From Clitopilus passeckerianus (lineage: Eukaryota > Basidiomycota > Agaricomycetes > Agaricales > Entolomataceae): a DNA stretch of 64,000 bases. The stretch spans positions 37,961-101,960 of the forward strand of contig CALYLX010000007.1 in assembly GCA_944990035.1 (NCBI GenBank), written 5' to 3'. The notes under the pieces were generated by a model. The model saw only the letters and a program-made list of their open reading frames with translations, was not told where the DNA came from and did not search any database. This document shows, in pieces, positions 12,038-24,014 of this stretch. The position numbers and the translations under genes were made by a program. How positions within the stretch are numbered: position 1 is the stretch's first letter; the number at the start of each line of letters is the position of its first letter.

Positions 12038-15000
12038 TTACCAGTCCGGCCACAACTCCGTGAGGCAATTTGGGTCCTCTTCTGGGGTATCCTTTAGCTT
12101 CATCCACCTATCTGGAACCTAAGGGGCTATGTCAGTTTACACCAATCGATGAACTGATCGTACTTACAAGGGGGAAATACCGCTCCATTGCGCTCACGAA
12201 TCGTTGGCGATATTGCTTCGGGGTCACGATGGTAGGTTCTCCCCGCCCACCGAGAAATGCAGATTCTTTAACCCAGCTCTCTAGCTTCTTATCCCATGTA
12301 TAGGTACGAATGTAGTCTATTGAGAATAATTATATAAAGTAGCCCCAAAGGAGGAGGAGGAAACTCACCAACTATTCCAACTACTAGCTCGTGATTCTGA
12401 CTATCGACCTAGGAAACGTTAAGCTATGGTAGTATGAAGGAAACAAGATTAGCTCACCCCACAAACTAGAGAATAGTCCATAACGTTGATATCTGCCAAG
12501 AACTTGCTGTCGTTGTACAGTGCACCTCTCAGAATACGCTTGGAATGTTCACGCAGATAGAAAGGGTTCAGGTGCGCAGCTGAAAGAAAGCTTCAGAAGA
12601 GGCAATGTTTCAAGAAGTTATTGTACACACTTTCAACAAGATTTTCGTCAAGGAGGACTTCGTTTTTCCTTCCAGTGGACTGGACATGGCGATTGCGAGT
12701 GGAGCCTTTCAGATCATATATCTAGGGTGAATTTAATACACGCCCAGTGCTAGGCTTTCAAAGCCTGGAACATACCTTGGTGAAGCTTCGGTCATAGAAT
12801 AGGTTTTCCATGACGAGTAAGTTCATCTGTGTCGACTTCGCCTTTCCGGGACCTTTGTCTTTCCCTGTCTGTTTAAACGTGATCTTGAAACACCCGAAGA
12901 CCTTCGCTAAGAGTGTTGGTCGCTAGAAGTCCGTCAGGAGCTGTCCAGACATCTAACGAAGTGCGGCCTACATCAGCAGAGACGGCAGACGACATATAAT
13001 CAAAATAGGCCGGAGCAAACGTCTCCATGGTCTGTAGTTCTGGTCGTGAGAGCTCCTTGGCGATGAAACGGTCATCTATATGGCAGATATGGGTAGATCG
13101 TCGATAAAGTTAATTGAGAAACCGCACCTCGCGTCTTGAGGAAAGCCGAGCCAGACTTCCCGCCACTGGCATTCCATTTCACGCATCTGGCAAGTGATTC
13201 TATCATGCTTCTGTCGCATTCATACGTTCTGCGAAGAGCGTCAAACTGCTCTGGGTATATAATTGTACAGCTGATGAGTAGCCCGCCACTCTCGAACGCT
13301 GTTTTCCGTGTTAAAATTCGATGCTAACTAGAAATATAAATCCACGCACAAACTGCCCATGGAAGTTTCGATGAAGGGACTTTCAGGTCCTCGGTTGGAT
13401 CCGCAAGATCAGCCTGGTCGACATTGACAACGCCCCAGGTAGACGTCGACTCTGCCATGGATTTATCGTCGGGCATGAATGCTTCTCCACTCTCGTTCAA
13501 TTTGGCCTCACGGGCAGTCCTTTTTTCAGCGCGAGATTTGGCAAGCATCTCACGATATTGAGGTGAGCTGGATACCAGGAGTCAGTTTGATCCGTTTCAA
13601 CAGAAATAAACCTTACTTGAGTGCCAAGGCAATAATGGACGTGGGTTCATCGGTCCTGACTATCATAGACGAATCCCGGAAGATGTGTTCAGGATCGTTC
13701 ATAGGGTCGTCGTCAAAGGACAGCCGAGAACCTGCGTTTTGCCAAAATCCCGAGATAGCACGAAGAATGGAACTGCGTTCGGCTGCTCCGCCATATTCAA
13801 CGTCGGAGGTAGGAGGGGTTCCTGCATCGTGTTTCATAGATGCTAAGAACGGCGATGGTGGGAGTGAAATTGGTTCAGGAAGGGGAAGGGGAACCTCTAG
13901 TTCTTGAGCCTCCGGTTCAAGCTGGATGACGCCATTGGAATCTGAAACCTCTACAAGCGGAGGGGCTGTCGGGATTGATGGCTCGGGCGACTTCGCATTG
14001 ATATCTGGTGGTAAAGGTGAAGGGTCTGGAGTAGGTCTCGGTTGTTCCTCTTCGACGCCCTCGTCTTCATCATCCGCCTCACTTGAAGAGTCTGAACTTT
14101 CTGATTCGTCCCGTATGGCATCCTTGATACTATCCAGGACCTCAACCTTGGCCCTAGCAGAAGCCACTGGCCGAGCACGCTTGCCTCGAATGACAGTATA
14201 TCGGCTTTTGGCACGTTCAGCATCCCTTCCAAGGCGCTCAAAATGCTTGGTCATCGTGGACACCTTGTTGCTGGTCATCGTGGGTGGTCGACGGAAGGCC
14301 GACCTGGAGCTTGGGGTTGGTGGAGGTCGTAGCTGACTTGTCCGCTCCTTTGAGTGGGCTACCCGTCTGTGTTTTCCTTTTCCTTCAGGTGGGGCCCGAA
14401 GAGTTGGAGAAGAAGGTCGTCCGGACCGCGTTTGAACGCGACTATCAGAAGGACGCTTCTCAGGCGAGGGCCGCCGAGACTGACTCCTGGAGGGTATTGT
14501 CGACACTGTCGCGGTGATAGGTCCGGGAATACGGCTGCCAGGCCCACCTTGAGGTCGCTTGGATGGTGCAAGATACCTTGGAGCAATGTTGGCTGCGTAG
14601 CTTTGCTCGAAGTCGGAGGTGGAAGCCTTGCGGGGGGGTACGTGATGGCGATTTCTATTCCGCGTGGGCATTCTGCGGGGAATTGGGGGTACATACTCCT
14701 GCTCACTCTCAGAGAAGACAGCCCTCGGCGATAGAGCCGTCTTTGTCAGTTCATGCACGCCTTGTGCAGGTAGATAATCCTGGTATTTCTTGACCAACTC
14801 TGCAACATTTGGTGCGTTTGTTCGACGCGGAAGGCGAGAAGAACGCTGTGCTGTCGGTGAATCTTCGGGTGCAGACTCGTCCTGAGAAGGTCCGAATTAT
14901 TTTAGTTATGTGAGTAGAAAAAAATGGAAATACGTACGCCAGCAGGGGCAGCTCCGGCTTCCGCTTGTCCTCCAGCGCCGATTGTAGAGTCACTTTCTGC

Positions 15001-18000
15001 CTCTGATTTAGGTGCATCAGAATCCTCATGAGGCTGGGAAGATGTAGATTTATCCTTTGCCTTCTCGTCGTGCTGTTCTTCTGTGCGAACATCGACTGTC
15101 GCTGAAGAGGGAAGCGCAGGTACGGGAGACTTTTCGAGCTTTTCCTCGTTGGTTTCCGATTCAGACGCCTCGGATGCTGAGGAGGTGAATGAGTCTCCGG
15201 TGACTCGCCTTGCATTCAGGGGTCCCTCCGCCTCAGAGACGTTGGATGAGGGGAAGAGGGGATGTTCAAAAGCCCCCGCGAAGTCGTATCTGCGCGGCCA
15301 CATTGCCCGTACGGAGCCAAAAGCAGAAGCCCGCTGTGCTTTGCGATCCCCGACTGGGGCAGGTCGTGGTTTGGGTAGACGGTCGAAGTCCTGCTGCCAA
15401 GCAACAATCTTATCTTGTCTGTAAGCATGAACCTGGTTCAAGGCAAGGGTATCGCATGGGGCAGATTCTCGATATATGCGGTTGATGATGTTGCATATGT
15501 CCTCTCGTTCAGCTTCCGCTCGTAGGATGAGAGCATTGATGTCTGCGAGCAGTTTTGCGTCCGCCTCTTCATCTCCAATTGCTGCATCGATGCTAATCAG
15601 CTTAAGATCGTCAATCAATGCTGAATACCACATCATGTTGCGTTGCTGTAAGCGTTCAAAATCAGAGTTTTTGATCTGCAACTGAGTTTCAGGTCGAACT
15701 CTGATCTTGAAAGGAGGGAAGACAGCTTCGTGCATGGTAATATCCTCGCTCTGGAATCGGACCGTAAATCCTTTGCAGGCAAAGAACCGTACATGGTGTT
15801 GGTAGATGTTGTGATGGCAGCCTGCACCCTGGACCAGCTGAACATCGGCGGGGTAGAAATGAAGCTCCAGGAATTTCGCGAATGAATATCTCTGCATTTC
15901 CTCCGAAACTGGAATGAAGGGTGTGGCGGAACCGCAGATTCGACACGCACTCCATGTCGTAATCAAGTCGGGCGAAGGGTGGTGGTGTTGGCGCCCAATA
16001 ATTAGCCCATCCCATTGTTCGACAGCAATAGTTATCCGTGTTTCGTTGTGAACGAAAACCTTGGAGTGTCGTGCAAGGGGCCGATCGCAACCTTTCCCCG
16101 TACAGATAGCCTTCGGGTCCAGGAATTGGGCGAGGGTATCATTGACAGATCTCTCGATGAATTGTCCCAAAGTGCAATCGTTTTCACCGTAGAAGGTGAT
16201 ATATATGAGCTGCGGGGCAAAACAGGGCTGATGCTTGCCAAACTCGGCTGTCGGGAGTGTGAATTGCCAGAGGCTGATGCACTGATATTTTTCCACCACA
16301 AAATCATCTTGATTCTTTCTGAGATACCATTGCCAAATTCGCCGCTGCTCTTCATGCTTCCACTTCAGGAGTGTATATTTGCTCTCCGGCCCTATGTCTT
16401 CAATCGTTTTCAAGGGTTCGGGATTGAGTTTGGCAACCGAGGTGGCGTTTGCAAATGCAGCATTGACATTGGGCGTCTCTGTATTAGCAGATCCACCGGG
16501 GTAGGTGAAATAGGAGTTGCCTTCCGGCATACCAGATATGCTCATCGGAGTTTCGATCAATGGGTGGTCGCCTGGTAGAATGAGGGATGGTAATGCTTCG
16601 ATTTGAGCGCTTAGGTCGTTGGAGTCCTCGACGGCCACTGGGGGTACTAGCCGGGGAACTTCGCCGGGTGTCGTGGCCGTTATAGTGGATTCCTGTGTGT
16701 GGAGTGACCGCGCACGTTGCTCCCCTTCTTCCCGCCGTATAACCTCGTCTTCCCACTCTTGCTTGGCTTTAATGAGATCGTTGTCTAACTCCTTCATCCG
16801 ACGAATTGGATAAGGAGGGGGAAATCGAAGCGTAGCTGAGACAGAAATGAATGTACGCATGTATGCCTCCAAGGACTCGTCAATTTTCCGGGATAATTGT
16901 AGCTGCTTTGCGCTGTCATCCTGTGGTTCCTCGTTGTCTGAATCGAGCTCCGTGATGGTGGCAGTGGATCCATGCTGTGTATGATGCTTGCTTGAAAGGA
17001 ACAATCGGGATGTCGACAGAGACGTCGGCGAGAACACAGATACCGCAGATGGTGGGGGAGAGGAACGCCCATTCGCAGGTAACGGGACCGCATCCGGATT
17101 GAACGGAGGAAGTGTAATGACAGAGTCTTTCCATAGATGGGTCTCCAGTTTCAGGTTCCTCACTATGAAGGTCAGGAACCTGGTGACTTTCTTCAATCGC
17201 CTGAGGGTGTCGATACTGGCACCCCTCAAGATGATGGTACATCCCATGTCCCTGCTACACCCTTCAAACCGCATATATGTTTTCCGACGTCCAGGGATCA
17301 ATGGATGGTCATAGGTGCGAATTCGGAATTGTGCACAATGGCCTAGATGTGGCTCAAGGGCTAACTTGTCCATCGAGGAGAAGACATCACCCTGTGTCAT
17401 CCGGGCTATTGTCTGTATGGCCGATGGCTTGACCGATCGAGCAACTGCTATCTTGCTTTGGGCAAGGGCGTCTAGCGCCAGCCGGGAAACAGATTGCTCC
17501 ACTAAGACGACATGAGGTCGGAGGGCCGCAATTCGGGATGCCAAATTGCCGAGGTACTCTTTTTCCTGGCGGACAATCTGTCCAAAGTGCATGTATTGGC
17601 CCTCGACGCGATGGAACTCCAAAGGGAAGGTGACAAGCATAATTCGGGGGTTTCGAACAGAGCGCTGCATTTGTTTGTGGGCAACGTTTTTGGTGATAAC
17701 CGCTCCTTCAACGTATTCCGAATCGGATGGGGTACCACCAGGAATTTTCTTGATCTTGACGTATTTGCGAACATCCATGTCTTCACCTTGGCGGTGAGGG
17801 AGAGATGTGAACGTGAGCTCGCGAGCGATTCGGAGAGCAAGCTTTAGTAACACTTCTTCCCATTCCTTGGCATTGGGTATCTGCTCGCTGGTAAGCATCT
17901 GGCGCAGCATAACCTTAAGGTGAAGCATTGAAGTCAAGTTAAGCTCTTGGGCGTATCTGTTTCGCGAAATGTCAGGGCTGTATTTCGACGGGAGATACGA

Positions 18001-19524
18001 TTAAACGTACGCCGTGCTTTCTCTCCTTGTCCTCCATCCTGGTTCTCCCGTGAATAAGCTGTCCATTCGACTGTGAACCCGACTTCGAATGAACGGTGTA
18101 CTAGGATCGATCTCAAAGGAGTCCAGCCGAGTCCTAAGCCTGTCATGTAACCCAGGGGTGTCGATGGTGAGTTCCGGTGATTTGATAGGAAACTGAATAG
18201 AACTTGTGAGGCCGTCTGTGCCTGTTCCCGAAGGTGTGGATTCGCCAGGAGTGTTGACACCCGGAGCTGCGGGGGACGATCCATCATTCTGAAAGGGGGT
18301 GGGTATAGTTCCAGGCTCTTCGTCAGACAGGGGTCTACGGAAGGGGGCTGGATTCTCTTGTTCCCACATCCCGTCATCTCTCTCTGCTAGGAGAGGTGTC
18401 ACCGGGCGTGAAGGATACGGATTTAGAGGCTGCTTTGTCTCTGCAATGGAGTAGAGATTGAAGGGCTCGTCCGTGCTGCCAAACAGTTGCGAGGCTGCGA
18501 AAGGCGACTGATGAAGGCCAGGCCGTTGCAGGCCATGCTGGTGTGCGGGGAAAGATGTGACTGAAGAACTGATCGAACGTCTGTCGTCGTCATCATCCTC
18601 ATCAACCTTGGCGAGCTTTTCGAGGCAAAGGTTGCAGACGCGGACCATACCATCATGTCCAAACCGTGAACCTTTGATGATGTTCGAAGCACATCGAGAA
18701 CAGAAGATTTGACCGCATATTCTGCAGTGGTGTTTGCGTCTCCATGTGGTGAAGACACTCTTGCAATCGTAGCATTCTTTGCATGTTGCATCGTCCATCC
18801 AGTAGTCTCGGGAGAGGCCTAAAGAACAGCTTGAGAATTAAAATCTCTCCATCAGAAAGGAAGATTACTCACCTTCTCCACGTAACCTTCGCATTACTCT
18901 GGAGACGGATCCCGTCCTTTGGAGGCTTGTGGCGGTCTTGATGCTTCGAGCATCGTCTTGAATAGGAAAGCCTGGGATTGACGTTCCTCCAGGGATTCCA
19001 TCTCCTGTTTCAAAGACAGGAGAGTAGAATGCACCACGAGAAGGAGACCGATCGTATTCGGTGCTATAGGTTGGGAGCTCAGATTGGGCTGGTGTGAGAG
19101 ATACCAAAGGTGGTGCCGCAGCTGCAGCAGGTGCCCTAATGGCGAAAGGACGTTCGACATTTGAGTTCTTGGAGGAGGAGAAGTTTGAAGAGGTATGAGA
19201 GTTGGTCTGCACCGCATATGAGGGGCGTCTATTATCCGAGGGACCTTGCGTTCCATTGAGATTGGGTGAAGGGTTTGTGTAATTGGTTGAGGTCGTTGCA
19301 TTGGATGATAGTGGTGTCGTGAATGAGTTCTTCACGCGGGAGAATAGCGACGTTACAAGGGTATAAGAAGATTGTTCGTTCTCATCTTCCTCCGAGAAGG
19401 GGTTGAAGGAGGTGAGGCTCATTACATCGTCATTAGCTTTCGTGCTACTTCGTGATCTTGAACTTGCGCCAGTTTGGGATCCAATTACTGGAGAGGTGAT
19501 AGAGGCTGAATCTACGCTGGCCAT
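12038..19524 (-). CDS. FAB1: 1-phosphatidylinositol-3-phosphate 5-kinase FAB1/PIKfyve
   Basis: Makes PI(3,5)P2 from PI3P on endosome and vacuole membranes and controls vacuole size and traffic. My 13-exon model sums to 6867 bases (2288 aa) with no frame conflict. The Ser-rich N-terminus holds an FYVE zinc finger at about residues 220-290 ([36 protein letters not shown]). A CCT/TCP1-like chaperonin domain lies at about 480-760, where Fab1 binds Vac14 in other fungi. A cysteine-rich block follows ([16 protein letters not shown]). After a roughly 500-residue disordered stretch the PIPK kinase domain occupies about 1990-2280, with [24 protein letters not shown] and the C-terminal [15 protein letters not shown]. 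The start at 19524 is the first Met of an open N-terminal exon. The gene is divergent from CSN2 and convergent with TAF2. Confidence 0.95.
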
Positions 19525-19996
19525 GGGTGCAAAGACCTAGTTAACGCCACTGGTTGTGTAGAGTCGTCACACCAGGTCTTTAGGTGCTGTCCAGCATTCT
19601 CGAGGAAATGAAATCACAGTTCGGTTCTGCGGGCCAGGAGCATGCTAGATGACCTCAGCAACCTCCAACGACCGTGGGAATTTCTACCTTATCTAGAATA
19701 ATCTTGCAGGTCCTTGATACGACCGGGGAATTCTCCATCCTCAACCGAACGAGCTTTTCTCAACGAGGAGTATGGATGCTTATGAGGCTGGGCTATCCTT
19801 GGAAGCCATTGAGATTTAGATTCGGAGACAGTTCGATTGACGCGCTACATATTTGTTCGTGTTTAGCGAAGCCTGATTGAACATGCACCTGAGGACGCGC
19901 CATTGATCAGACTTCTCATTGTCAAGTCCAAAGCACGAGCTGCTTCTGGCTCAATTCGATCTCCTTGTGACCCTTTAGACTCTAACTGAACTTATC
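19525..19996. promoter_or_regulatory. Divergent intergenic region FAB1/CSN2
   Basis: 472 bases between two divergent start codons, presumably containing both promoters and leaders. The reading frame at 19674-19880 on the plus strand shows no family similarity. No tRNA or repeat is seen. Confidence 0.5.
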
Positions 19997-21906
19997 ATGG
20001 ATGATGATGATGCCGATTATATGCAAGGAAGTGACGATGAGGTACAGTGTTTCGAGATATCGTGCCGCAATTCAGGAATAACAGCCCTTGGATTGCATTA
20101 TCTAGGACTACGGTTTTGACTATTCAGACAATGATGAAGCAGAGGAGTCAGGGAGCGCAGACGTAGAAAATCTATACTATAAGGCGAAGTGTTCGTGGCT
20201 TCTTGGATGGTTCTCGGCGGTCACTAAACCGATGATGCAGCGAAGAAGGAGGACGATCCAGAGGAGGCCCTCAAGGAGTTCAAGGCAATTGTTGATCAAG
20301 AAGAGGAGCAAGGGGACTGGTGAGAATTTGGCTGTGCGTAAGCGTCATACAAGGCTGACCCTCAATGCAGGGGTTTCAAAGCGTTGAAGCAGTCAACAAA
20401 ACTACTTTATCTCGTGCTCAGGCGACCAAACGATGCTCTCAAGACATACACACAACTCTTGACCTACACGAAATCGGCAGTGACAAGAAACTACTCTGAG
20501 AAAACTATCAATGGCATCCTTGACTACGTGGGCGGCAGCAAAGGCGCTACAGCTGATGTTGATGTGCTAGAGAAGTTCTATCAGGCAACGCTCAAAGCTT
20601 TGCAAGAAGCCAAGAATGACGTTCGTATTCCTATATAGTCATGTGGGTGTCTCCTACTAAGCCAAGGACTCTAAAGCGACTATCTGTCAAAACCAATCTG
20701 AAGCTGGCAAAGCTATGGTTAGACAGGAAAGAGTTTACCCGTCTGTCAAAAGTATGGACATTTATTCGAAGAACTGCACTCGTACTCAACAACCCTCAGC
20801 TCATCCGGGATCTACACAACGCAACAGGAGCTGCTGGCGAGGGCGACGATCAATCACAAAAAGGCACTCAACTACTGGAGATCTACGCCCTCGAAATCCA
20901 GATGCATAACGAAATGCGTAATTTCAAGAAACTCAAGGTCCGTTGCAACTGTGGCCATGATTGCGAGATTACTAACGGGCTATATGCAGGAAATCTACAA
21001 TGCCACAAATAGCATTCGTTCTGCTATTCCTCATCCTCGAATCATGGGTGTGATCAAGGAATGCGGTGGGAAGATGTGGATGGGTGAACGTACGTACCCT
21101 TGAGTTTACCAACTTGATGCATCAAGACTCACCAACGTTCACCAGGTCAATGGAACAGAGCTAGTGAAGACTTCTTCGAGTCATTCAGGAACTACGATGA
21201 AGCTGGTTCAACCCAACGGATCCAAGTCCTCAAATACCTTGTACTGGCCAATATGCTCATGGGAAGCGAAGTCAACCCCTTTGATTCCCAAGAAACCAAG
21301 CCATACAAGAACGATCCCCAGATCAAGGCTATGACTGATCTAGTCGATGCCTACCAGCGGCGAGAGGTCCATTCAGCTGAAAAGATCCTCAAGGACAACC
21401 GATCAACCATTATGGACGATGGCTTCATACGCTCTTATATCGGAGAGTTGCTGAAGAGTCTGAGAACACAGTATCTGATCGACTTGATCAAACCTTACAC
21501 AAGGCTGGAGCTGTCATTCCTGAGCAAGGTTAGGGAGACCATGTTCATCCTAATCCACAACACATACTGACGGGCGTCAATCACAGCAATTAAACGTCGA
21601 TGTTGAAGAGGTCGAGGAACTCCTCATTGGTCTGATTCTTGAAGGCAAGGTTGAAGGACGAATAGACCAGGTTGGAATGAGACTCGAGCTCGACAGGAAG
21701 TACGTGGATTCCACACCATATACATACCAGAAGCTCACCATTGCTGCAGACAAAGCTTGGAGAAGAAGCGGTACACGGCTCTCAGCAAGTGGACGGAGGC
21801 TTTGGAGGGTGTTCATAGTTCAGTCATTGCAAAGACCGCGCAACCAGGACGGGGAATGGAGCCTATGATGGGTCCTGAGACTTTCTCTAGAGATGTGTGG
21901 ATGTAA
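19997..21906 (+). CDS. CSN2: COP9 signalosome subunit 2
   Basis: CSN2 is the PCI-domain subunit of the COP9 signalosome, which removes Nedd8 from cullins; it contacts the cullin-RBX1 surface. The acidic N-terminus ([23 protein letters not shown]) and [20 protein letters not shown] are followed by TPR-like helices. Near-invariant blocks follow: [52 protein letters not shown] and KPYKNDPQI. The winged-helix part ends with [20 protein letters not shown] and [14 protein letters not shown]. About ten short exons; one intron of only 48 bases sits before [10 protein letters not shown]. The last exon follows an intron at about 21700-21749 and adds a Met-rich tail ending VWM. The downstream gene mL40 is convergent. 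Confidence 0.95.
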
Positions 21907-22062
21907 GGTAGCTTCTGGTGGACACCAAATGTATTATAGGATGACTCTATGCGACATGCAAACGTGTTAAGCATTAGATACTGTGGACCACACATTAAAT
22001 GAGGGAGTACTGTCACGCGGGTCAGTCTCAAGGCGCAATAGCGGTTGATAAGACCTACAATA

Positions 22063-22629
22063 TTAGAGAGGTCGAGGGAATGGTTTGAACTCATAGTTCC
22101 AACCCTCTCGTGAAGGTGTATCGGTCGGTATCCTCAGCTCGCGGGGGAAAAGACCACGTATTCTTGCTTCCAAGGTCCTGACTTCTGTGGTCCTCAAGGT
22201 CTTAGCAAGCTCGCGTTCCGCGTCTGTCCTGGCCCTGGGGTCTTCTGGCTTATTAGCCTCCATCCAAAGTCTGCTGTCGACTCGATGCAACTCGTCCATG
22301 GCAGCCTTCATTGCATCAAACTTCCTCTTCAGCTCCTCCTCCCTTCTCTTTCTCAGGTGACGTTGGTGCAGCATCCATGCGCGTTCAATGGTTTCATGCG
22401 CCTGCACGGAGGGTATGGCATGCTGTAATGCCTTCGCGACGTCTTGACGCCAGGTGCCAGTTGGCGAAGCGCGACTCCGGATGTTTGCTGGATAGAGTGC
22501 TTTCCGGATTATGTCCTTCTTGGGGTCGCTGGTTTGCTCTGGCTTCCCTGCATATCCGCGTGCCAAAATGGCTGCTTGTCTTGAAGGACGTAGAGTTGCC
22601 CGGCTGGTGGCTAGAATTTGTGAAACCAT
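22063..22629 (-). CDS. Mitochondrial large-subunit ribosomal protein mL40 (MRPL28 family)
   Basis: Single-exon 188-aa protein with a basic, Arg/Ser/Thr-rich N-terminus (MVSQILATSRATLRPSRQAA) that fits a mitochondrial presequence. The middle holds the family-like ERAWMLHQRHLRKRREEEL followed by FDAMKAAMDELHRVD. The C-terminus is short and Pro rich. These features match mL40 (yeast MRPL28) as I remember it, but the family is short and divergent, so a profile search is the deciding test. It is divergent from uL1m, with start codons only 141 bases apart, and convergent with CSN2. Confidence 0.75.
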   Translation of the reverse strand: MVSQILATSRATLRPSRQAAILARGYAGKPEQTSDPKKDIIRKALYPANIRSRASPTGTWRQDVAKALQHAIPSVQAHETIERAWMLHQRHLRKRREEELKRKFDAMKAAMDELHRVDSRLWMEANKPEDPRARTDAERELAKTLRTTEVRTLEARIRGLFPRELRIPTDTPSREGWNYEFKPFPRPL

Positions 22630-22770
22630 TGGTCTTGCGCTGGGACTGGGAGAGTGACGGTGTTGGCAGGAATTTTCAGTAAATTATTATTACGTAATTC
22701 GTGTAATTGCCCGAAATTTCCCAAAGTGACTTTCAAGTCTTCCGCTGGTTCTGACGTTGACCGTATTCAA
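22630..22770. promoter_or_regulatory. Compact bidirectional promoter mL40/uL1m
   Basis: 141 bases between the start codons of two divergent mitochondrial ribosomal protein genes. It must carry both promoters and could co-regulate them. No specific motif was identified. Confidence 0.5.
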
Positions 22771-23866
22771 ATGGCCAGTCTTCTCTCCCTTTGTCGACAA
22801 TGTCGGCAGCCATTCTTCTTGAGACAGGTGAGTACAAAGAGGTACCCGAAGTGCCACGTCTCTTGTGCTGAAACTCTCTAGTCGGCCTTCCAGCAGCCGT
22901 TCTCCTCAACAGCAATCGCACTTGGTTCAAAAAGTCGCCATAAACCAGTGAACAAAATTCGTGTGCCTAGCAAGAAGGCCGCAGCAGCCAAAGCCAGGCG
23001 AAAAGCTGCCCTTGCCGAAAAGGCTATCGACAAGTCACAGTTCCTCACTCTCGAAAGTGCTATAGCGGTTTTACGTGTACGTCTATGCCAATACTGTACG
23101 GATACGCGACGCTAATGTTCTGGAACAGGCTGTTGAAGTTGCCCATCCTCAGTCCATGATGAACCTCTATGTTAAGACAGAGCTCGGCAATGGTGTTGCG
23201 GTACCCAAAGGGCGCATGAACCTTCCTCGAGAGGCGAAAGCAATGTCGGAGGACAAGATTCTGGTTTTCGCTGAAGGCAGAGCAGCAGATGAAGCGAAGA
23301 GGGCAGGAGCTCATTTCGTCGGTGGCCCGGAGATGATTGATGGTGTAAGTTCACCAGCATTGTACAGAAAATATCAGTCTGACAGAACTTGCAGGTCATC
23401 AATAAACGCTATAATGCGACAACCATCCTCTGTACCCCAGATCTCATTAAGGCTATCACACCCAGACTGGGACGCTTTCTTGGTCCCCTTGGTTTGATGC
23501 CTTCAGCGCGTCGCGGTACAGTCACGGACGACATTGCTGGTTACATCCAGAAGATTAAGGGTACCAGTGAATGGAGAGCGGATAAAAAGGGAAATATTCA
23601 TATGCCAATAGCGATGGTCCGCCCATTTTTTAAGCCTTCTGAATCAATCAAGTGGAACTGAAATTTTCTAGATGGATTTCCCCATCGAGGATATGCTGAA
23701 GAATATTCGCACTTTCATGACTTCCGTGAAGAGGGTCACTGGAAATACGAAGGAAGTCACTGATAGCCGCGCTTCAAAGAGTGGTAGTTCTAAGCCTGTG
23801 ACAACTATTAAGCGAGTCATGCTTAGCTCGAGACATGGACCGGGGATTCAGATACTCGATTATTAG
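22771..23866 (+). CDS. Mitochondrial large-subunit ribosomal protein uL1m
   Basis: Homologue of bacterial L1, which forms the stalk near the ribosomal E site. The N-terminus (MASLLSLCRQCRQPFFLRQ) and the basic KKAAAAKARRKAALAEK look like a mitochondrial presequence plus extension. L1 signatures follow: MNLPREAKAMSEDKILVFAE, GRFLGPLGLMPSARRGTV and the C-terminal FPIEDMLKNIRTFMTSVKR with MLSSRHGPGIQI. Five exons. The last intron (about 23615-23671) uses donor GTCCGC, and without it the frame stops before the conserved C-terminus. I accept the splice because FPIEDML..GPGIQI is L1 sequence and the phase fits. Confidence 0.9.
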
Positions 23867-24014
23867 TCTGCTTTATCTACATAATACTAATACAGGTCTT
23901 ATTATAATGCGACTACAGGGGGTGTCGTGTGAGTAGTGGGTGTGCGGTATGCAAGTTGGTAAAGCGGCGAAAGCAATAGATATGACAACATAAGATTCAG
24001 AATAAGACCTAGCC